From NCBI GenBank assembly GCA_039707465.1, contig CM077652.1, forward strand, positions 37,578,118-37,642,117: DNA of 64,000 nucleotides, read 5' to 3'. The stretch's first letter is position 1. Every line of letters begins with the position of its first letter. The DNA is from Rhabdophis nuchalis (taxonomy: Eukaryota; Chordata; Lepidosauria; Squamata; Natricidae). Below, piece after piece: positions 10,501 through 21,401 of this stretch. Made by a program: the position numbers and the translations under genes. The notes under the pieces were generated by a model, which was given only the letters and a program-made list of their open reading frames with translations, was not told where the DNA came from and did not search any database.

Positions 10501-11013
10501 TCTTCTTCCCTGGCTCTTCCCCGCCTGCTGAGAGGGGGGGGGGGACTGGGAGGGGGCAAGGGATCCTAAGCAATTCTCAGGCCTCCCACTCCTGGTCTGG
10601 GCAGAGACACCCTGGCAAAAGCATGCCAGAACTCAGAGTGACCCTCGCTGCCCAGCCCTCCCTGGGGTCAAAGGTCACCTCAAAAGCGGCACTTGCTGGA
10701 GTCCCACTCCAGCCCCTTTCCCAGAGTCTCCACTCTGCCTCTCCTTTCCGTTCCTCGGGGTTTCTGGTGCTTCCGCAAGGCTCCCACGACACGCGGAATA
10801 GGGGACTTCTGCTCTGGGTGCCAAAAGGGGCAGGAGCCTGGGTCTCCTCTGGAGGTTGCGACCTGAATTGTGTCCTGAATTTAGGAGTTTGTTCTGGGGC
10901 AAGACATGGATGTGTTCTTTCACAGGGGCCCCTTCTTTCCATCACAACTCTTTGCAAAGCTTAACCCGAGAAGGAAACACTTGAAACAGACACCCACATT
11001 CACAGGATCAACA
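10501..11013. other. no recognisable gene; G-run and second copy of the 45-base repeat
   Basis: A G-rich stretch lies at 10534-10556. The second copy of the 45-base direct repeat is at 10951-10998. Long open frames on both strands have no recognisable domain. Confidence 0.45.
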
Positions 11014-11386
11014 AAGTACCCTTAGTTACAACAACTGAGCCCAAAATTTATGTCGCTAAATGAGACATTTGTTGTGTGAGTTTTGCTTCATTTTACTACC
11101 GTTCTTGCCAAAGTTGTTAAGTGAATCACTGCACTTGTTAAGTCAGCAGCACGGTTGTAAAGTGAATTTGGCTTCCCCATTGACTTTGCTTGTCAGAAGG
11201 CCACAAAAGGGGACCACATGACCCTGGGACTGTCATAACTTTGAGTCAACTGACAAGCATTTTGATTTTGATCACTCGATCGTGGCGATGCTGCAATGGC
11301 TGTGTGAAAAAAAGGGTCCTAACTCACCTTTTCAGTGTATCTTTGAATGGTCACTAAATGAAGTGCTGTATGTTGAGGACTACCTG
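11014..11386. mobile_element. non-autonomous DNA transposon (MITE)
   Basis: The interior matches a repeat I know from snake genomes: 'gttgttaagtgaatcactgc', then 'gaaggccacaaaaggggacc', then 'gaggactacctg' at the right edge (11375-11386). The left edge, 'gtacccttagttac', is a diverged inverted copy of that end. It has no coding capacity. No clear target duplication is visible, perhaps because the left end has decayed. Confidence 0.65.
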
Positions 11387-11531
11387 TATGGAGCTTCTCT
11401 GGGGGACACAGCTTTGCCCCCCAGCGGCAGGGCAGCCCCTGGCCCAGGCAAGGCTGCTCCAAGAGGAAGAGGAGGAGGAGGAAGAGCAGCAGCAGAGCAT
11501 CGGGGACACTCAATAGATGGCATCAATTAAT

Positions 11532-11585
11532 GCTTGGATGAGAAGCCAAGCGTCTTCAGAGAAGAGCCAGAAAGCTCTCTTGCCT
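11532..11585 (+). repeat. single copy of the recurrent 'GATGAGAAGC...CGTCTTCA' motif
   Basis: Short + strand copy of the motif that forms the palindrome at 6914-7160. It has lost most of the flanking sequence. Confidence 0.55.
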
Positions 11586-11669
11586 GGGGGGGGGAGGGCG
11601 GGAGGGCGAAGGAAGCACCTTTGGGGCACTCAAGCAGTAGGTCGACAAAGGCCAGCTCAACCCACACTG

Positions 11670-12720
11670 GCCCCAGGGATGAGGAGGGGCTGGGGGGAGA
11701 GCCGGGCGTGGTCCTCGGCTGGACGAAGAGCAGATTGGGGGCGGGCGGGGGGGGGTGCCAGCATCTGTTGTGCCAGGAAGCGGCCGGCGGCGTTGCTGTT
11801 GCGCGGCTGCCCTCGCGTGGACGCAGCTGGCATAGGAGGGGGCCCCACAGAGTGAGCGGGGAGAGCGCAGCCTCTTCGTAGGGAATCGGGACTTACGTGG
11901 GGAACGAGGCTCCTGCGGGGCTCCCTGGGTGGGGCTGCACGGGGCTGGGCGTTGTGCGTGGGCACGGGCGAGCGGGAGGTTTGGCGCCAGGGTCTTGACA
12001 GAGCCCGCGGCGGGGATGCGGTCGGAGATTGAGAAGCAGGCAGGGAAGGTTCTGGGAACAGCGGGGCGGGGGCTCCGGGAAAGCGCCCCCCCCCCGAGCT
12101 CCAACAGTTCGAGTCCCAGAAACAGGCGCCGTCGGGGACGGTCGGAGCCCACCGAGTCTCCCAGCTGCAGCCGAGTGCCAGGCCAGGCCTGGTAGCCCAG
12201 GGACAGCCAGGGCTGAGGAGACGGGACGGCGCTTCTGCTTAGCCAGCCTTGGAGCGGCTGCCGATCCGCCTTTCCCTTCCGAAGGCTCCTTGGCGTCGAC
12301 ACGGCTCAGCTCAGCCGAAGTTTGCAGCCCGCCCGTCTTCTCCCAAGAGCCCTCCAGGGGGCGCCCTCTGCACGCCAGAAGCCCTCGGTGGCTGCGGCTG
12401 CCCGCGCCGTGCAGAAGCGCTGCCAGCCTGTCGCTCCCGAGGCCCCTTCCCCTTGCCTGGGGGAAAAAGACCCTTCCCCGCACGCCTCCCAGTTGCCTCT
12501 CGCTTCCACCCCCCTTTCCCCACGGGCTCCCTCGCGTCCTTCTCCTGGCTCCGGGCACTCCCGGGGATTCTACGAGGAAGCAGGGAGCGCCCGCTGCTTT
12601 TGAAGGAAGCGGCCGCGGCGGCTCCCTCGTCCTTTGGGGCCAGAGGAGCCCCCGAGAAGTATTTGGGGCAGGGTCGCCTTCCAGATCTGCGCTGGGGGTC
12701 GCGGGGCTCTGCTCTTTCTG
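11670..12720. promoter_or_regulatory. orphan CpG island
   Basis: About 1 kb of GC-rich, CpG-dense DNA (dense runs at 11740-11830 and 12030-12640), unlike its flanks. It keeps long frames open on both strands, but these are Pro/Arg/Ser/Gly-rich with no domain, as expected from composition. No conserved exon or splice-site pair is evident. It could be the promoter of an unannotated transcript or a remote regulatory island. Confidence 0.6.
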
Positions 12721-13450
12721 GCGTTTGCTCAGATGAGCTTTTGTTTTCTTTATTATTTATGAAGCAAATGTACATTCTCTCCCCCCCCCCCCCAATTTAA
12801 GTCGCCTGACCCAGGCGACTTAGGACATTTTAAAATCCCTCATATAATAAAACCCAGGAAAAGGAGCCCCTTGATCAACCCCTTGATTGGCTCCATTTGG
12901 GGCTCCAGATGTGCTGCCAAAGCCACCTTTTTAGCGCCTTCGGGAAAAGCAGAGAATGCAGCAACCATCCCTTGGTGGGGAATGTTGAAGGGGCCACCAC
13001 CAAGAAAGGCCTTTCTTGTAGTCCTGCCAGAGGGCCAGCCCTAACCATGCCTGGTGGGCCAGGTGGATGTAATGGGGCTGAAACGTCCTTCAAATCACAG
13101 TCGGAACAGGGGACAGCAAAGAACCCTCCCCAGGTGGGGGCCTTTGTGGCATGCCCAGGGTGTGTGTGTGTGTGTTGAGGCTGGCTGTGTGGCTCCTGAA
13201 AGGTTCCCGACTGCCACAAAAGCCAGCCTGGAGTGGAAGCATGGAGGCCTGGGCAAGTTATCCTTTGTGCTTGTGGATTAACTAGAAAACTGGCAGGGAG
13301 GGAAGTAGGTCCTACAGGAAGTCAGCAGGAAGGACCTTCTGATTCTATCCGGCTGCAAACAGGTGTGTGTGTGTGTGTTTGTGATATATATTGTTTGTGT
13401 GTGTGAGAGAGAGAGAGAGGGTGTGCACACTAGTTTACTAGATATCGATA
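12721..13450. other. no gene; C-run and GT/GA microsatellites
   Basis: Holds a C-run at 12780-12793, a short (GT)n at 13159-13175, and GT then GA repeats at 13363-13421. The rest is unclassified. Confidence 0.5.
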
Positions 13451-13670
13451 TTGAATTTAATAATAATAATAATAATAATTTTTATTTATAACCCGCTCTC
13501 TCTCCCCGAAGGGACTCGAGGCGGGGCACAGGGAATTAAAAAGTTAGAAAAAGATACAAAATATAGAACAATAAACATACATAAATACTGACTAAAAGGC
13601 ATATTAAACAGAAAACCCTGCGCTAAAATTCCCAAATATTTACTAAAAATCCCTAAACAATCAGAAGAGA

Positions 13671-16600
13671 CTATCCTAGGCCGGCCAAGCGAAAAAGATG
13701 TGTTTTTAGTTTCAGACGGAAGGAGCGGAGGTCCGTGGTTGTTCTAATATCGGGGGGAAGGTCGTTCCAGAGGGCTGGGCCCGCCACAGAGAAGGCCCTT
13801 CCCCTGGGCGTCGCCCGCTGACAAAGTCTAGTGGACGGCACCCGGAGAAGTCCCTCTCTGTGCGAGCGAATCGGCCGTGAGGATGTATGGGGCAGGATCC
13901 GATCCCGCAGGTAGCTAGGTCCCGAGCCATGGAGCGCTTTGAAGATGACAACTAGCACCTTGAAGCGCACCCGGAAGACGACAGGCAGCCAGTGCAGCTC
14001 GCGCAAGAGCGGTGTTACGTGGGTGAATCTAGAAACACCCATAATTGCCCGCGCGGCTGCATTCTGGACTAACTGAAGTCTCCGGGTGCACCTCAAGGGG
14101 AGCCCCATGTAGAGAGAGTTACAATAGTCCAGTCGGGATGTCACGAGAGCATGAGTGACTGTGCGAAGGGCGTCCCGATCCAATAGGGGGCGCAATTGGC
14201 GAACCAGGCGAACCTGGTAAAACGCCCTCCTGGCCACGGCTGTCACTTGATCTTCCATGGACAGCCGGGCATCCAGGAGGACACCCAAATTGCGCACCCC
14301 ATCCACAGGGGCAAGATGTTCGCCCCCTATGGCCAGCGATGGAGTTAGCTGGTTGAATCGGGTAGCCGGAAACCACAGCCACTCGGTCTTGGTCGGGTTG
14401 AGTCTGAGTCCGAGTCCCCTTGGGGAGAGAGAGCGGGATATAAAATTAAATTATTATTATTATTATTATTATTATTCCCATCCAGATCCGCACAGCTTCC
14501 AGGCACTGGCACATCACCGCTACGGCATCGTTGGGGTGGTTTGGGGTAGATATATACAGCTGAGTATCATCAGCGTAAAGATGGTACTCTACCCCAAAAC
14601 CACGGATGATCTCACCCAGCGGCTTCATATATGTGTTGAACAGGAGAGGCGAGAGGACCGACCCCTGAGGTACCCCACAGGTGAGGGGTCTCGAGGTCGA
14701 CCTCTGCTCTCCTGCCAACACAAATTGCGATCGGCCAGAGAGGTAGGAGGAGAACCACCGTAAAACGGTGCCTCCCACCCCCAACCCCCCCAGCCGATGC
14801 AATAGGATACCATGGTCGATGGTATCGAAAGCCGCCGAGAGGTCTAATAGGACCAGGATGGAGGAACAACCCCCATCTCTGGCCCTCCAGAGATCATCCA
14901 CCAACGCGACCAATGCCGTCTCGGTGCTATGCCCGGGCCGAAAGCCGGACTGGCGCGGGTCTAGATAATCAACTTCCTCCAGGTGACGGGGAAACTGTTG
15001 TGCCACCACACTCTCAACAACCTTCGCTAAAAAGGGAAGGTTGGAGACGGGACGATAGTTGTTTAATAAAGCTGGATCCAAAGAGGGCTTCTTAAGGAGG
15101 GGCCTCACCATAGCCTCTTTTAGGGAAGCAGGCAAGGAACCCTCACTTAAGGAAGCGTTGACAACCTCTTGGAGCCAGCCTCGTGTCACCTCCCAGGATG
15201 CCAGTACAAGCCAGGAGGGACACGGGTCCAATAAACATGTGGTGGCTCGCAGTCGCCCACGTAACCTGTCCATATCCTCGGAAGAAACGGAGTCAAACTC
15301 CTCCCAGACAAGATCTGCCTCGCGGCATCCCACTGGGCCATCAATGGGGGCTAGCTCGTTCTGTATCTGAGCGATTTTCTCCTGCAGAAAAATCACAAAT
15401 TCCTCTGCTCTACCCTGTAGCGGGGCTTCCCGCACCCTCTGTTGAAGGAGGGAGCGGGTCACCCTAAACAGGGCGGCAGGGCGGTTGTCTGCGGATGCTA
15501 TGAGAGTAGCACAATGATGGCGTTTGGCCACTCTCAGCGCCACAATGTAAGTCCGTAAATGGGCTCTTACCTGTGTCCGGTCAGATTCAGATCGGGTAGA
15601 CCTCCATCTTCTCTCTAGGCATCTCTTGTGGCGTTTCATCCCCCTCAGCTCCTCGGTAAACCAGGGGGCCAGGGTGGTTCGCCGCCACAAGAGAGGCCGC
15701 AAGGGCGCGACCCGATCCAAGGCTCCCGTGGCCGCAGTATTCCATGCGGCCATGAGGTCCTCCATCGGGGCGCGGGTCAGGGGTACAGGAAGTGGCCCAA
15801 GCGCCGTCTGGAACCCATCTGGGTCCATAAGGCGCCTGGGGCGGAACCAGATCGGTGACTCTGGTTCCGCCTCCCCGCGGTGGGGAGTAGCGGTTGGAAA
15901 GTCGAGCCGGAGAAGTGAGTGGTCTGACCATGACAAGGGCGTGATGACTATATCCCCTATACCCAGATCACTCTTCCATTGGCCAGAGACAAAGATGAGA
16001 TCCGGTGTATGTCCACCCTCGTGGGTGGGGCCTTGAATTACTTGGGTCAGGTCCATGGCCGTCATGGAAGCCATGAACTCCCGAGCTACCCCGGATGATT
16101 CGCCCACCGATGGCAGATTAAAGTCCCCCATGACTAAAAGTCTGGGGGTCTCGACTGCCACCGTAGCGATCACCTCAAGGAGCTCGGGCAGGGCTGCTGC
16201 TACATAGCGGGGAGCCAAGTATACAACCAGCAAGCCCAACTGCCTCCCTAGGCCCCACTTCACGCAGAGGGACTCACAACCGGTGGTCTGTGGCACAATG
16301 GTCTCTCTCGGCTCAAGACCTTCCTTAACAATGACCGCTACCCCACCACCCCTGCCTAGAGCCTGGGGCTGATGAAAAGCGCGGTAGCCTGGTGGGCACA
16401 TTTCAACGAGGGGGAGTCCACCCTCGTGGCCCAACCAGGTCTCCGCTATTCCTGCCAGGTCCGGCTCCCCCTCTGACACAAGGTCATGGATGAGGGGGGC
16501 TTTGTTGACAACGGACCTGGCGTTGCAAAACATCAGCCTCAGGCCCTGGCTCTGTATTCCCTGACCACCTAGCCTGCGGGGGTTGTGACACCTGACCGTT

Positions 16601-16982
16601 TGTAACCAACGGCCACGTGTCCCCAACCGGGAGGATGGAACTTGCCTCCCCTCGGGCCTGCCTCTCCCCACGACCTTCTGAATGGGAATGCCCTCCGTCG
16701 GAACGACTCGTGTTTCCCCCCCCCCCTCACGGATCCTTCCGCTTCCCTCCGTCGCCTGCTGGCCTGGCCCTCTCTTTCTGACTGTTTGTACCCTCCCCCC
16801 TCCTCCCTAGAACCCCCTAAAATCCTAATTAAAAACCTCCCTAAAAAACCCCTCAACCTGCGCTTCGCCCACCTCTTAGGAATAATCAATCCATCATCGA
16901 GGTGGGCCCGTGTTAGACAGGAGGGCCAGGCCTGCGAGAGGGGAGACTCCCGCAGGTCAAGGAGGTCGCGCCTAGAGTACAT
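13671..16982 (-). pseudogene. L2 ORF2 protein (endonuclease plus reverse transcriptase), broken
   Basis: Probable start at 16982 (MYSRRDLLDLR). A frameshift between about 16671 and 16569 leads into a 741-codon frame. The endonuclease is nearly complete: NARSVVNK, the catalytic ETWLG, VVYLAPR, MGDFNLPS, TPDLIFV and SDHS (about 16545-15900). RT motifs follow: [42 protein letters not shown] and YADD (about 15070-14530). At 14412-14474 a 63-base piece of another L2 tail is inserted, giving a run of Ile codons and destroying the frame. The C-terminal part resumes from 14306 to the stop at 13671. It resembles an active element recently disabled. Confidence 0.85.
14412..14474 (+). mobile_element. 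L2 3'-tail fragment inserted inside the L2
   Basis: Reads on + as the L2 3' end: 'tccccttggggagagagagc', then 'gggatataaaattaaa', then (TTA)n to 14474. Compared with the uninterrupted copy near 58540-58560, it replaces about four bases at a site sharing 'gagtccg' with the L2 tail. It lies in the opposite orientation to the host L2. Confidence 0.75.
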
Positions 16983-17403
16983 GTTAAAAACCTCAGAGGT
17001 AGTCGTAAGTCCAGGAAGGCAACAAACACAAGTCCGAAAGCAAATAAAGTGGGTAAGTGCAAGGATATTCTTCAGGGTGGGGGGTAAAGTCAGAATCCAG
17101 AGTCTTATGGATGGGGAGATCGAATCCAGTCCCATTACAGGCCCCATCCATCTGTCCTTCCGACCAAAAGGGGCTTAGTTTGTATTTAGTGCCGCATGGC
17201 TAATTAGTCCATCATGCGGCCTGATGTAGAATACTGCCCTCTAAAGGCCCAGATGTTGTCAGCCACCTCCTCCAACCCCGTGCACTCACTCCAGATGTTC
17301 AGATGTTAATGATCTTCCTGGGTCGTCCTCGGCCAGGTCCACCAATCCACAATCTGGCTGCAGATGTTCCATGCCAGACTGCTCAAACCAGCATACACAT
17401 CCT

Positions 17404-17632
17404 CGATCTCCATCCATTACTCCTTCCATCTCTCTCATTCTCTCTCCTTCTTTCTCTCTCCTCCTCTCCTTCTTTCTCCTTCTTTCTCCTTCTCCATTTC
17501 TTTCTTTCTTTCTTTCTCCTTCTCCTTCCTTCTCCATCTCCTTCCTCCAACACCACCTTCCTTCCAAGCCTCCGCCTTCTTTCCAAGCCTCCGCACCTTC
17601 TCTCACCTTCTCTCTTCCATCCAGCCTCACTT
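17404..17632. repeat. CT-rich (GA-rich on -) low-complexity tract
   Basis: Over 200 bases of irregular CTTTCTCC and CCTTCT units within the 5' region of the L2. It may be a repeat array in the L2 5' UTR or a later expansion; no other copy here reaches this far 5' to compare. Confidence 0.75.
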
Positions 17633-17639
17633 ATGAGCA

Positions 17640-18065
17640 GCCTCGCCAACACACGCCGATCGGAGCATGGGGATATTTCGGGCACAGGCCAGGGTAGGAC
17701 CGCACGACCTGCCACTGGTCGTGCGGCCCGATGGTAACTCTCCTGGCCTGGCCCCATCTCGCAGCCAGCTGATCTTCTTCCGCGTCCCGGCTTGCGGCCT
17801 ACCTCTCTTCCTTCCGGCCGCGCCGGGACGCTCTAGGCCGCAAACAGGCCGAGTCGTCTCTCCGATTCTTCTTCGCTCCTCATTGTCACCCGGATAGCTC
17901 GCCCTTCAGCCTCGGGCGGCTCGGCGCGACGAGGAGCAGTTCGGCTTGCCAGGCCAGCCCTCGACGATGGAAACTGGGGGCTGGCGGCATCTTCCTGGGG
18001 GTGAAACTATCCCCCGGGCTTCTCCCAGCCTCAGAGCGCGACCGCCATGTCGCGCATGCGCAGAA
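17640..18065 (-). promoter_or_regulatory. candidate internal promoter of the L2 (CpG-rich 5' end)
   Basis: CpG-dense sequence at the presumed 5' end of the L2. The outermost bases carry GCGCATGCGC at 18052-18061, a palindromic NRF1-type site, followed in the direction of transcription by an ACATGGCGG-like (YY1-type) site at 18041-18049. Internal 5' promoters with YY1-type sites are established for L1; their use by this L2 is inference. Confidence 0.45.
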
Positions 18066-18229
18066 TGAATTTGTATTGTTGTCCATCTCAAATTAATTAC
18101 ATTAATTAATAACACTTTATAGGACTTATAGGAAGATGCTGGAGGCAGATACCAACAGCCAAGACATCATTTCATGCTGCATTTCTCTTCTGCTGCCCAA
18201 TTCTGACAAGTTAATGTCTGGACAGGTTT

Positions 18230-18302
18230 CTTGGCAGCATTGTTCGAAAGGGAACAATGCTGCCAAGTTCGAAGAAGGGAAGGGAAAGCCCTTCCCTTCT
18301 TC
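18230..18302. repeat. two adjacent perfect hairpins
   Basis: Hairpin 1: 16-base arms at 18230-18245 and 18252-18267 (arm CTTGGCAGCATTGTTC). Hairpin 2: 14-base arms at 18271-18284 and 18289-18302 (arm GAAGAAGGGAAGGG). Both arm pairs are perfect, and the loops are short and similar (GAAAGG, AAAG). No protein or known RNA family is recognised. Confidence 0.85.
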
Positions 18303-18422
18303 CTAGGGCACAGAGAGAGTGGCTGGCCCAAGACCAACTGACTTTGTACCTAAGATGGAACTAGAACTCACCGTCCCCTGGCATTTAGCCTGGTGCCTTC
18401 ACCACCACACCAAAATGGCGCT
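18303..18422 (-). mobile_element. tRNA-derived SINE fragment
   Basis: On the - strand it begins 'ttttggtgtggtggtgaagg' (A-box-like), continues to 'gagttctagttcc' (B-box-like) and then to a body ending in 'cactctctctgtgccctagg'. This is the same family as the better copy at 25602-25836. It is 3'-truncated. Confidence 0.6.
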
Positions 18423-18754
18423 TCAGGTTTTCTGAAGGCCAGGTGGGGGATTAAGCATGTGATCCATTCAGCTTCTCTCTTTCACCTTCAGCATGATGCC
18501 CTCGTCTCCAGCTGTTTCCTTGACTTTTTGGGACATAGCAGGGAACCCCCCTTATTTTGGGCATTTTGAGCTCAGCCTTTCTAATTGCACCCTTGCAGAT
18601 TTGGCCGTGTCCTGTTTGTTATGTGCCTCCTCCCACTTTTCCACTTTTGAAAAAGTTCTCCTCTTTGTGTCTCAATTCCTCAGAGCGGTCTTGGTGCAAT
18701 GTGAAGACAGGAAAGCTCAAGACAGCGAAGTATGAAATGAGAGAATTGAATTGA
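18423..18754. other. no recognisable gene or repeat
   Basis: Mixed-composition sequence with short open frames only. I see no motif or repeat end. Confidence 0.45.
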
Positions 18755-19910
18755 GAGAGGCTGGAACTGGCCACTTTCAGTCAGGATCCCATCCGATTTA
18801 CTCCTCAGAACATGAAAAGCCAAGAAGGAGCAGGGTTGCTTTCATCGGGGTGGGGGGGGGGCAGGGGGTGGATTTAACAAAACAATACTTGGTTACAACA
18901 GGCAGTGACCAAATAATGTCCATAAGCCTCATGGACAAGTTAAAGCTTCCTTTAAAAGGTGATCCAAGTTTATGCTGCAATCACTGATGCAGAAGAAGAG
19001 AAGGTGGATGAGTTTTATGGCCAAGTTCAATTTGAAATCGATAGAAGCCGCAAGTGGGACCTGCTACTTATGGCCAGAGAGGCCCAAACTGGCCCTGCGG
19101 AGGAAGACACTCGCCAGCTGTGTGGCCTAAGAAGCTGACAGGAAGACGGAGAATGATTCCTAATTCAATGATTCGTAATCTAATGATTTCTGCGTTGATA
19201 ACACAGTTTTCAAAAACCAAATTGTGCTTATAGGCATGAAAATCTCCCCAGGGAGCATGCAGAACTCAAATATCCTACATCAATTGACAGAAGCAGATGG
19301 AAGGACTCGGTTATAATAACAAAACATGGCCAGGGACGGACTGTGGAAGAAATCACACACTGCTCACCCAGGCGCACAAGCTCCAAGGCAAGCTAAAGAG
19401 GAAGAAACCCAGCCAGCTCCCAGGCTGTGGTCTCCAGCCCTTCGGTCAGGAATCCCTCTGAGGTCCTGAAGTTCATTGACAGAAACTCCGGAAGGAAATC
19501 AAAGAAGGCGTTAAAGATGAATGGATGGGAAAAGAAGCTGCCAAAGTCCAAGAAAGCAGCAAAAAGTAAACAGTGTATCAGAACAGACGGTGGGGATTGC
19601 CAAGAAGAGCGGAGAAGTCAGACAAGAGACGAGGATCTCAGGGAGGAAGTAAGCGCAGTTCAGAGAGTTGTTAGAAGAGACAAGAAGCGTTATTATAATT
19701 ACAACCTTAAGAAATTGAAGATGGAAACAGACAAGAAATAAACAGGAAATAGAAGTTTTCCAAATGATCTTCACATTCAAGAGGTTCAAATCATGAATCG
19801 GCACAGTCAAGGACCCCAACAGGTAGACACTAAATTATTCAAAGAAGGCGAGTCTACTGAAATGCTGGACACAAGACATGTCCAGATGGAAGAATATCTC
19901 AGAAGATAGT
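18755..19910 (+). mobile_element. RTE/BovB-like LINE remnant
   Basis: Decayed ORF of the RTE (BovB) clade. Around 18810-18950 it reads HEKPRRSRVAF and then SDQIMSISL, and at 18960-19010 VIQVYAAITDAEEEKVDEF, matching the endonuclease block VIQVYAPT...EEVEEFY of that clade. Further on, VVRRDKKRYYN (near 19665) and HVQMEEYLRR (near 19885) fit the linker before RT (RRDKK... and WQEYTEELY). Frameshifts, gaps and stops are frequent. BovB elements are abundant in squamates and known for horizontal transfer. Confidence 0.7.
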
Positions 19911-20136
19911 CCCTATTTAGGTCTAGTCCTAGGAGACGTGAGGCCTTGGGGCCCATGTGCTGATGGTAAGGGAGAAGCAGCTGGAGAGATGAGGGGAAGA
20001 GAGGCTGCCTGTCAGATAAGAGGAGGCCTAGCCCAGAGCTGCATAGGGTGGAGAGAAGAGGCTCTGGAGGACTCTCCCTAGCTCCTCAGGCTATAAAGTA
20101 TGTTTATACTCCCAGACTGGCAAGATTCTGTTAATA

Positions 20137-20195
20137 CATCCTTACAATAAATTAGATGACCTTCAAGGTCCCTTCCAACTCTGTTAATCTGTAAT
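20137..20195 (+). mobile_element. CR1 3' tail
   Basis: 'agatgaccttcaaggtccc' followed by 'ttccaactctgttaatctg' is the standard squamate CR1 3' terminus. Only the tail is clear. Confidence 0.7.
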
Positions 20196-20362
20196 CTGAG
20201 ATTTAGCTCATCTGGTTGTGTTTCTTGTCTAGTCTACTTGGGAAGGCCGACATGTGCACGGGAGAATTACAAAAGCCAAAGAATGCCAAAAAGAAGTAAA
20301 GTTTTGCTTAACTGATTATAGAAAACGGCCTTCAATTGTGTTGGCCATGCTAAGCAGTGAAG

Positions 20363-20540
20363 AACTGAAGAAGCTGCTTGGATGAGAAGCAAAATGTCTT
20401 CAAGGGAAAAATATCCAAGAAAGTCCAGGTGCCCTTCGGAAAAACACTTTTGGGGCAACCACGACATGAGGATCTCCACAGACGTCAAGAAATGTTCAGT
20501 GGGAATCCCAGAATCTCAGCTCTTGAAATAAAGAGAATGT
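20363..20540 (+). repeat. copy of the recurrent 'GATGAGAAGC...GTCTTCAAG' element
   Basis: Single-orientation copy: 'gaactgaagaagctgcttgg', then 'gatgagaagcaaaatgtctt', then 'aagaaagtccaggtgccctt' and 'cttttggggcaaccacgaca'. This is the same order as the + arm of the palindrome at 6914-7160, and it extends further right. Confidence 0.65.
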
Positions 20541-20974
20541 CTGCTCCATGGACGAGGGAAGATTCTGCCAGGAGAGGAATTAAGGGTGACGGCAGCTGAG
20601 GGCACCGAGGCCTCCAGTGCAGAGCGACAAAAGCAAAGAAGTGTGACCTGTGCCCAGTGACGTCACAGAGCAAGTGCAGCCCCTTCTACTTGCCTCCAGA
20701 CCTCCCGTGTCCCCGTTTCTCCCCATTGCCTTCCCTGCTCCACATTGTGTGGTGGCTCTGAAATATAAATTCCCCTCTGACCCCTTCTGGGAGATGCTCA
20801 GAGTCCCTCCTGCGAATGGCTGCAGAAGCTGATGGGGTTGGCTGAAATGGCAGAATGGACTGTTTTGTCTAAAGAAAAGAATATCAGTGCTTCGGTGCTT
20901 GAAGTGGAAAAGAATGAAACTTTGATTTTGGGCTCCACCCTCAGATTGAAAGATGCTTAGAGAAATGGCTACTG
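20541..20974. other. no recognisable gene or repeat
   Basis: No domain, RNA gene or repeat end identified. Confidence 0.4.
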
Positions 20975-21094
20975 ATATATTACTAGCCGTTCCCGGCCAT
21001 GCATTACTGTGGCCCAGTCTGGTTAAATGGCCAACCAATCTGTGTGTAGATCTACACCTGCACACACAAACACGTACACACAACCACTGTATAA

Positions 21095-21290
21095 CCCCCA
21101 GCCTACCTACCTACTGTATTTCTCCCTCTCTCTATCCTACTATCTACCTACCTGCCTACTGAATTTCTCCCTCCCTCTCTATCTCTATAGCTGCCTACCT
21201 ACCTACCTACTGTATTTCTCTCTCTCTCTATCCCTTTACCTACCTGCCTACTTACCTACCTACTGTATTTCTCCTTGAATCTTATGGGCA
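21095..21290. repeat. imperfect (CCTA/CTAC)n microsatellite
   Basis: Repeated CTAC/CTGC units interleaved with 'tgtatttctccctc' blocks three to four times, giving a higher-order unit of about 60-80 bases. Confidence 0.8.
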
Positions 21291-21401
21291 GAGTATTTTG
21301 TCATAAAGGATGCCATAATACTGCTCTCTCTGTATCCCATCTACCTACATTTTTTACATTTCCGTTGCATGTACCTGGCACAGGTGTGACATCTACACAA
21401 T

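Larger units (their letters stand above)
13459..18065 (-). mobile_element. near full-length L2 LINE, about 4.6 kb
   Basis: The 3' end with its (AAT)n tail lies at 13459-13480 and the presumed 5' end near 18065. A 7-base match, TGAATTT, flanks it (13452-13458 and 18066-18072) and may be a short target duplication. On the - strand the order is: a CpG-rich 5' region (18065 to about 17640), a GA-rich tract, a long ORF2 with endonuclease and RT, a 3' UTR and a stem-loop. The 5' boundary rests on that match and on the abrupt drop in GC. Two lesions break the ORF. It is the longest copy of its subfamily here. Confidence 0.75.

Noticed and set aside
11556..12558. Proteins of over 200 residues in the CpG island at 12 kb
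   Set aside because: Several frames on both strands are open together and are Pro/Arg/Gly/Ser-rich, as GC-rich DNA gives. No conserved motif is visible.
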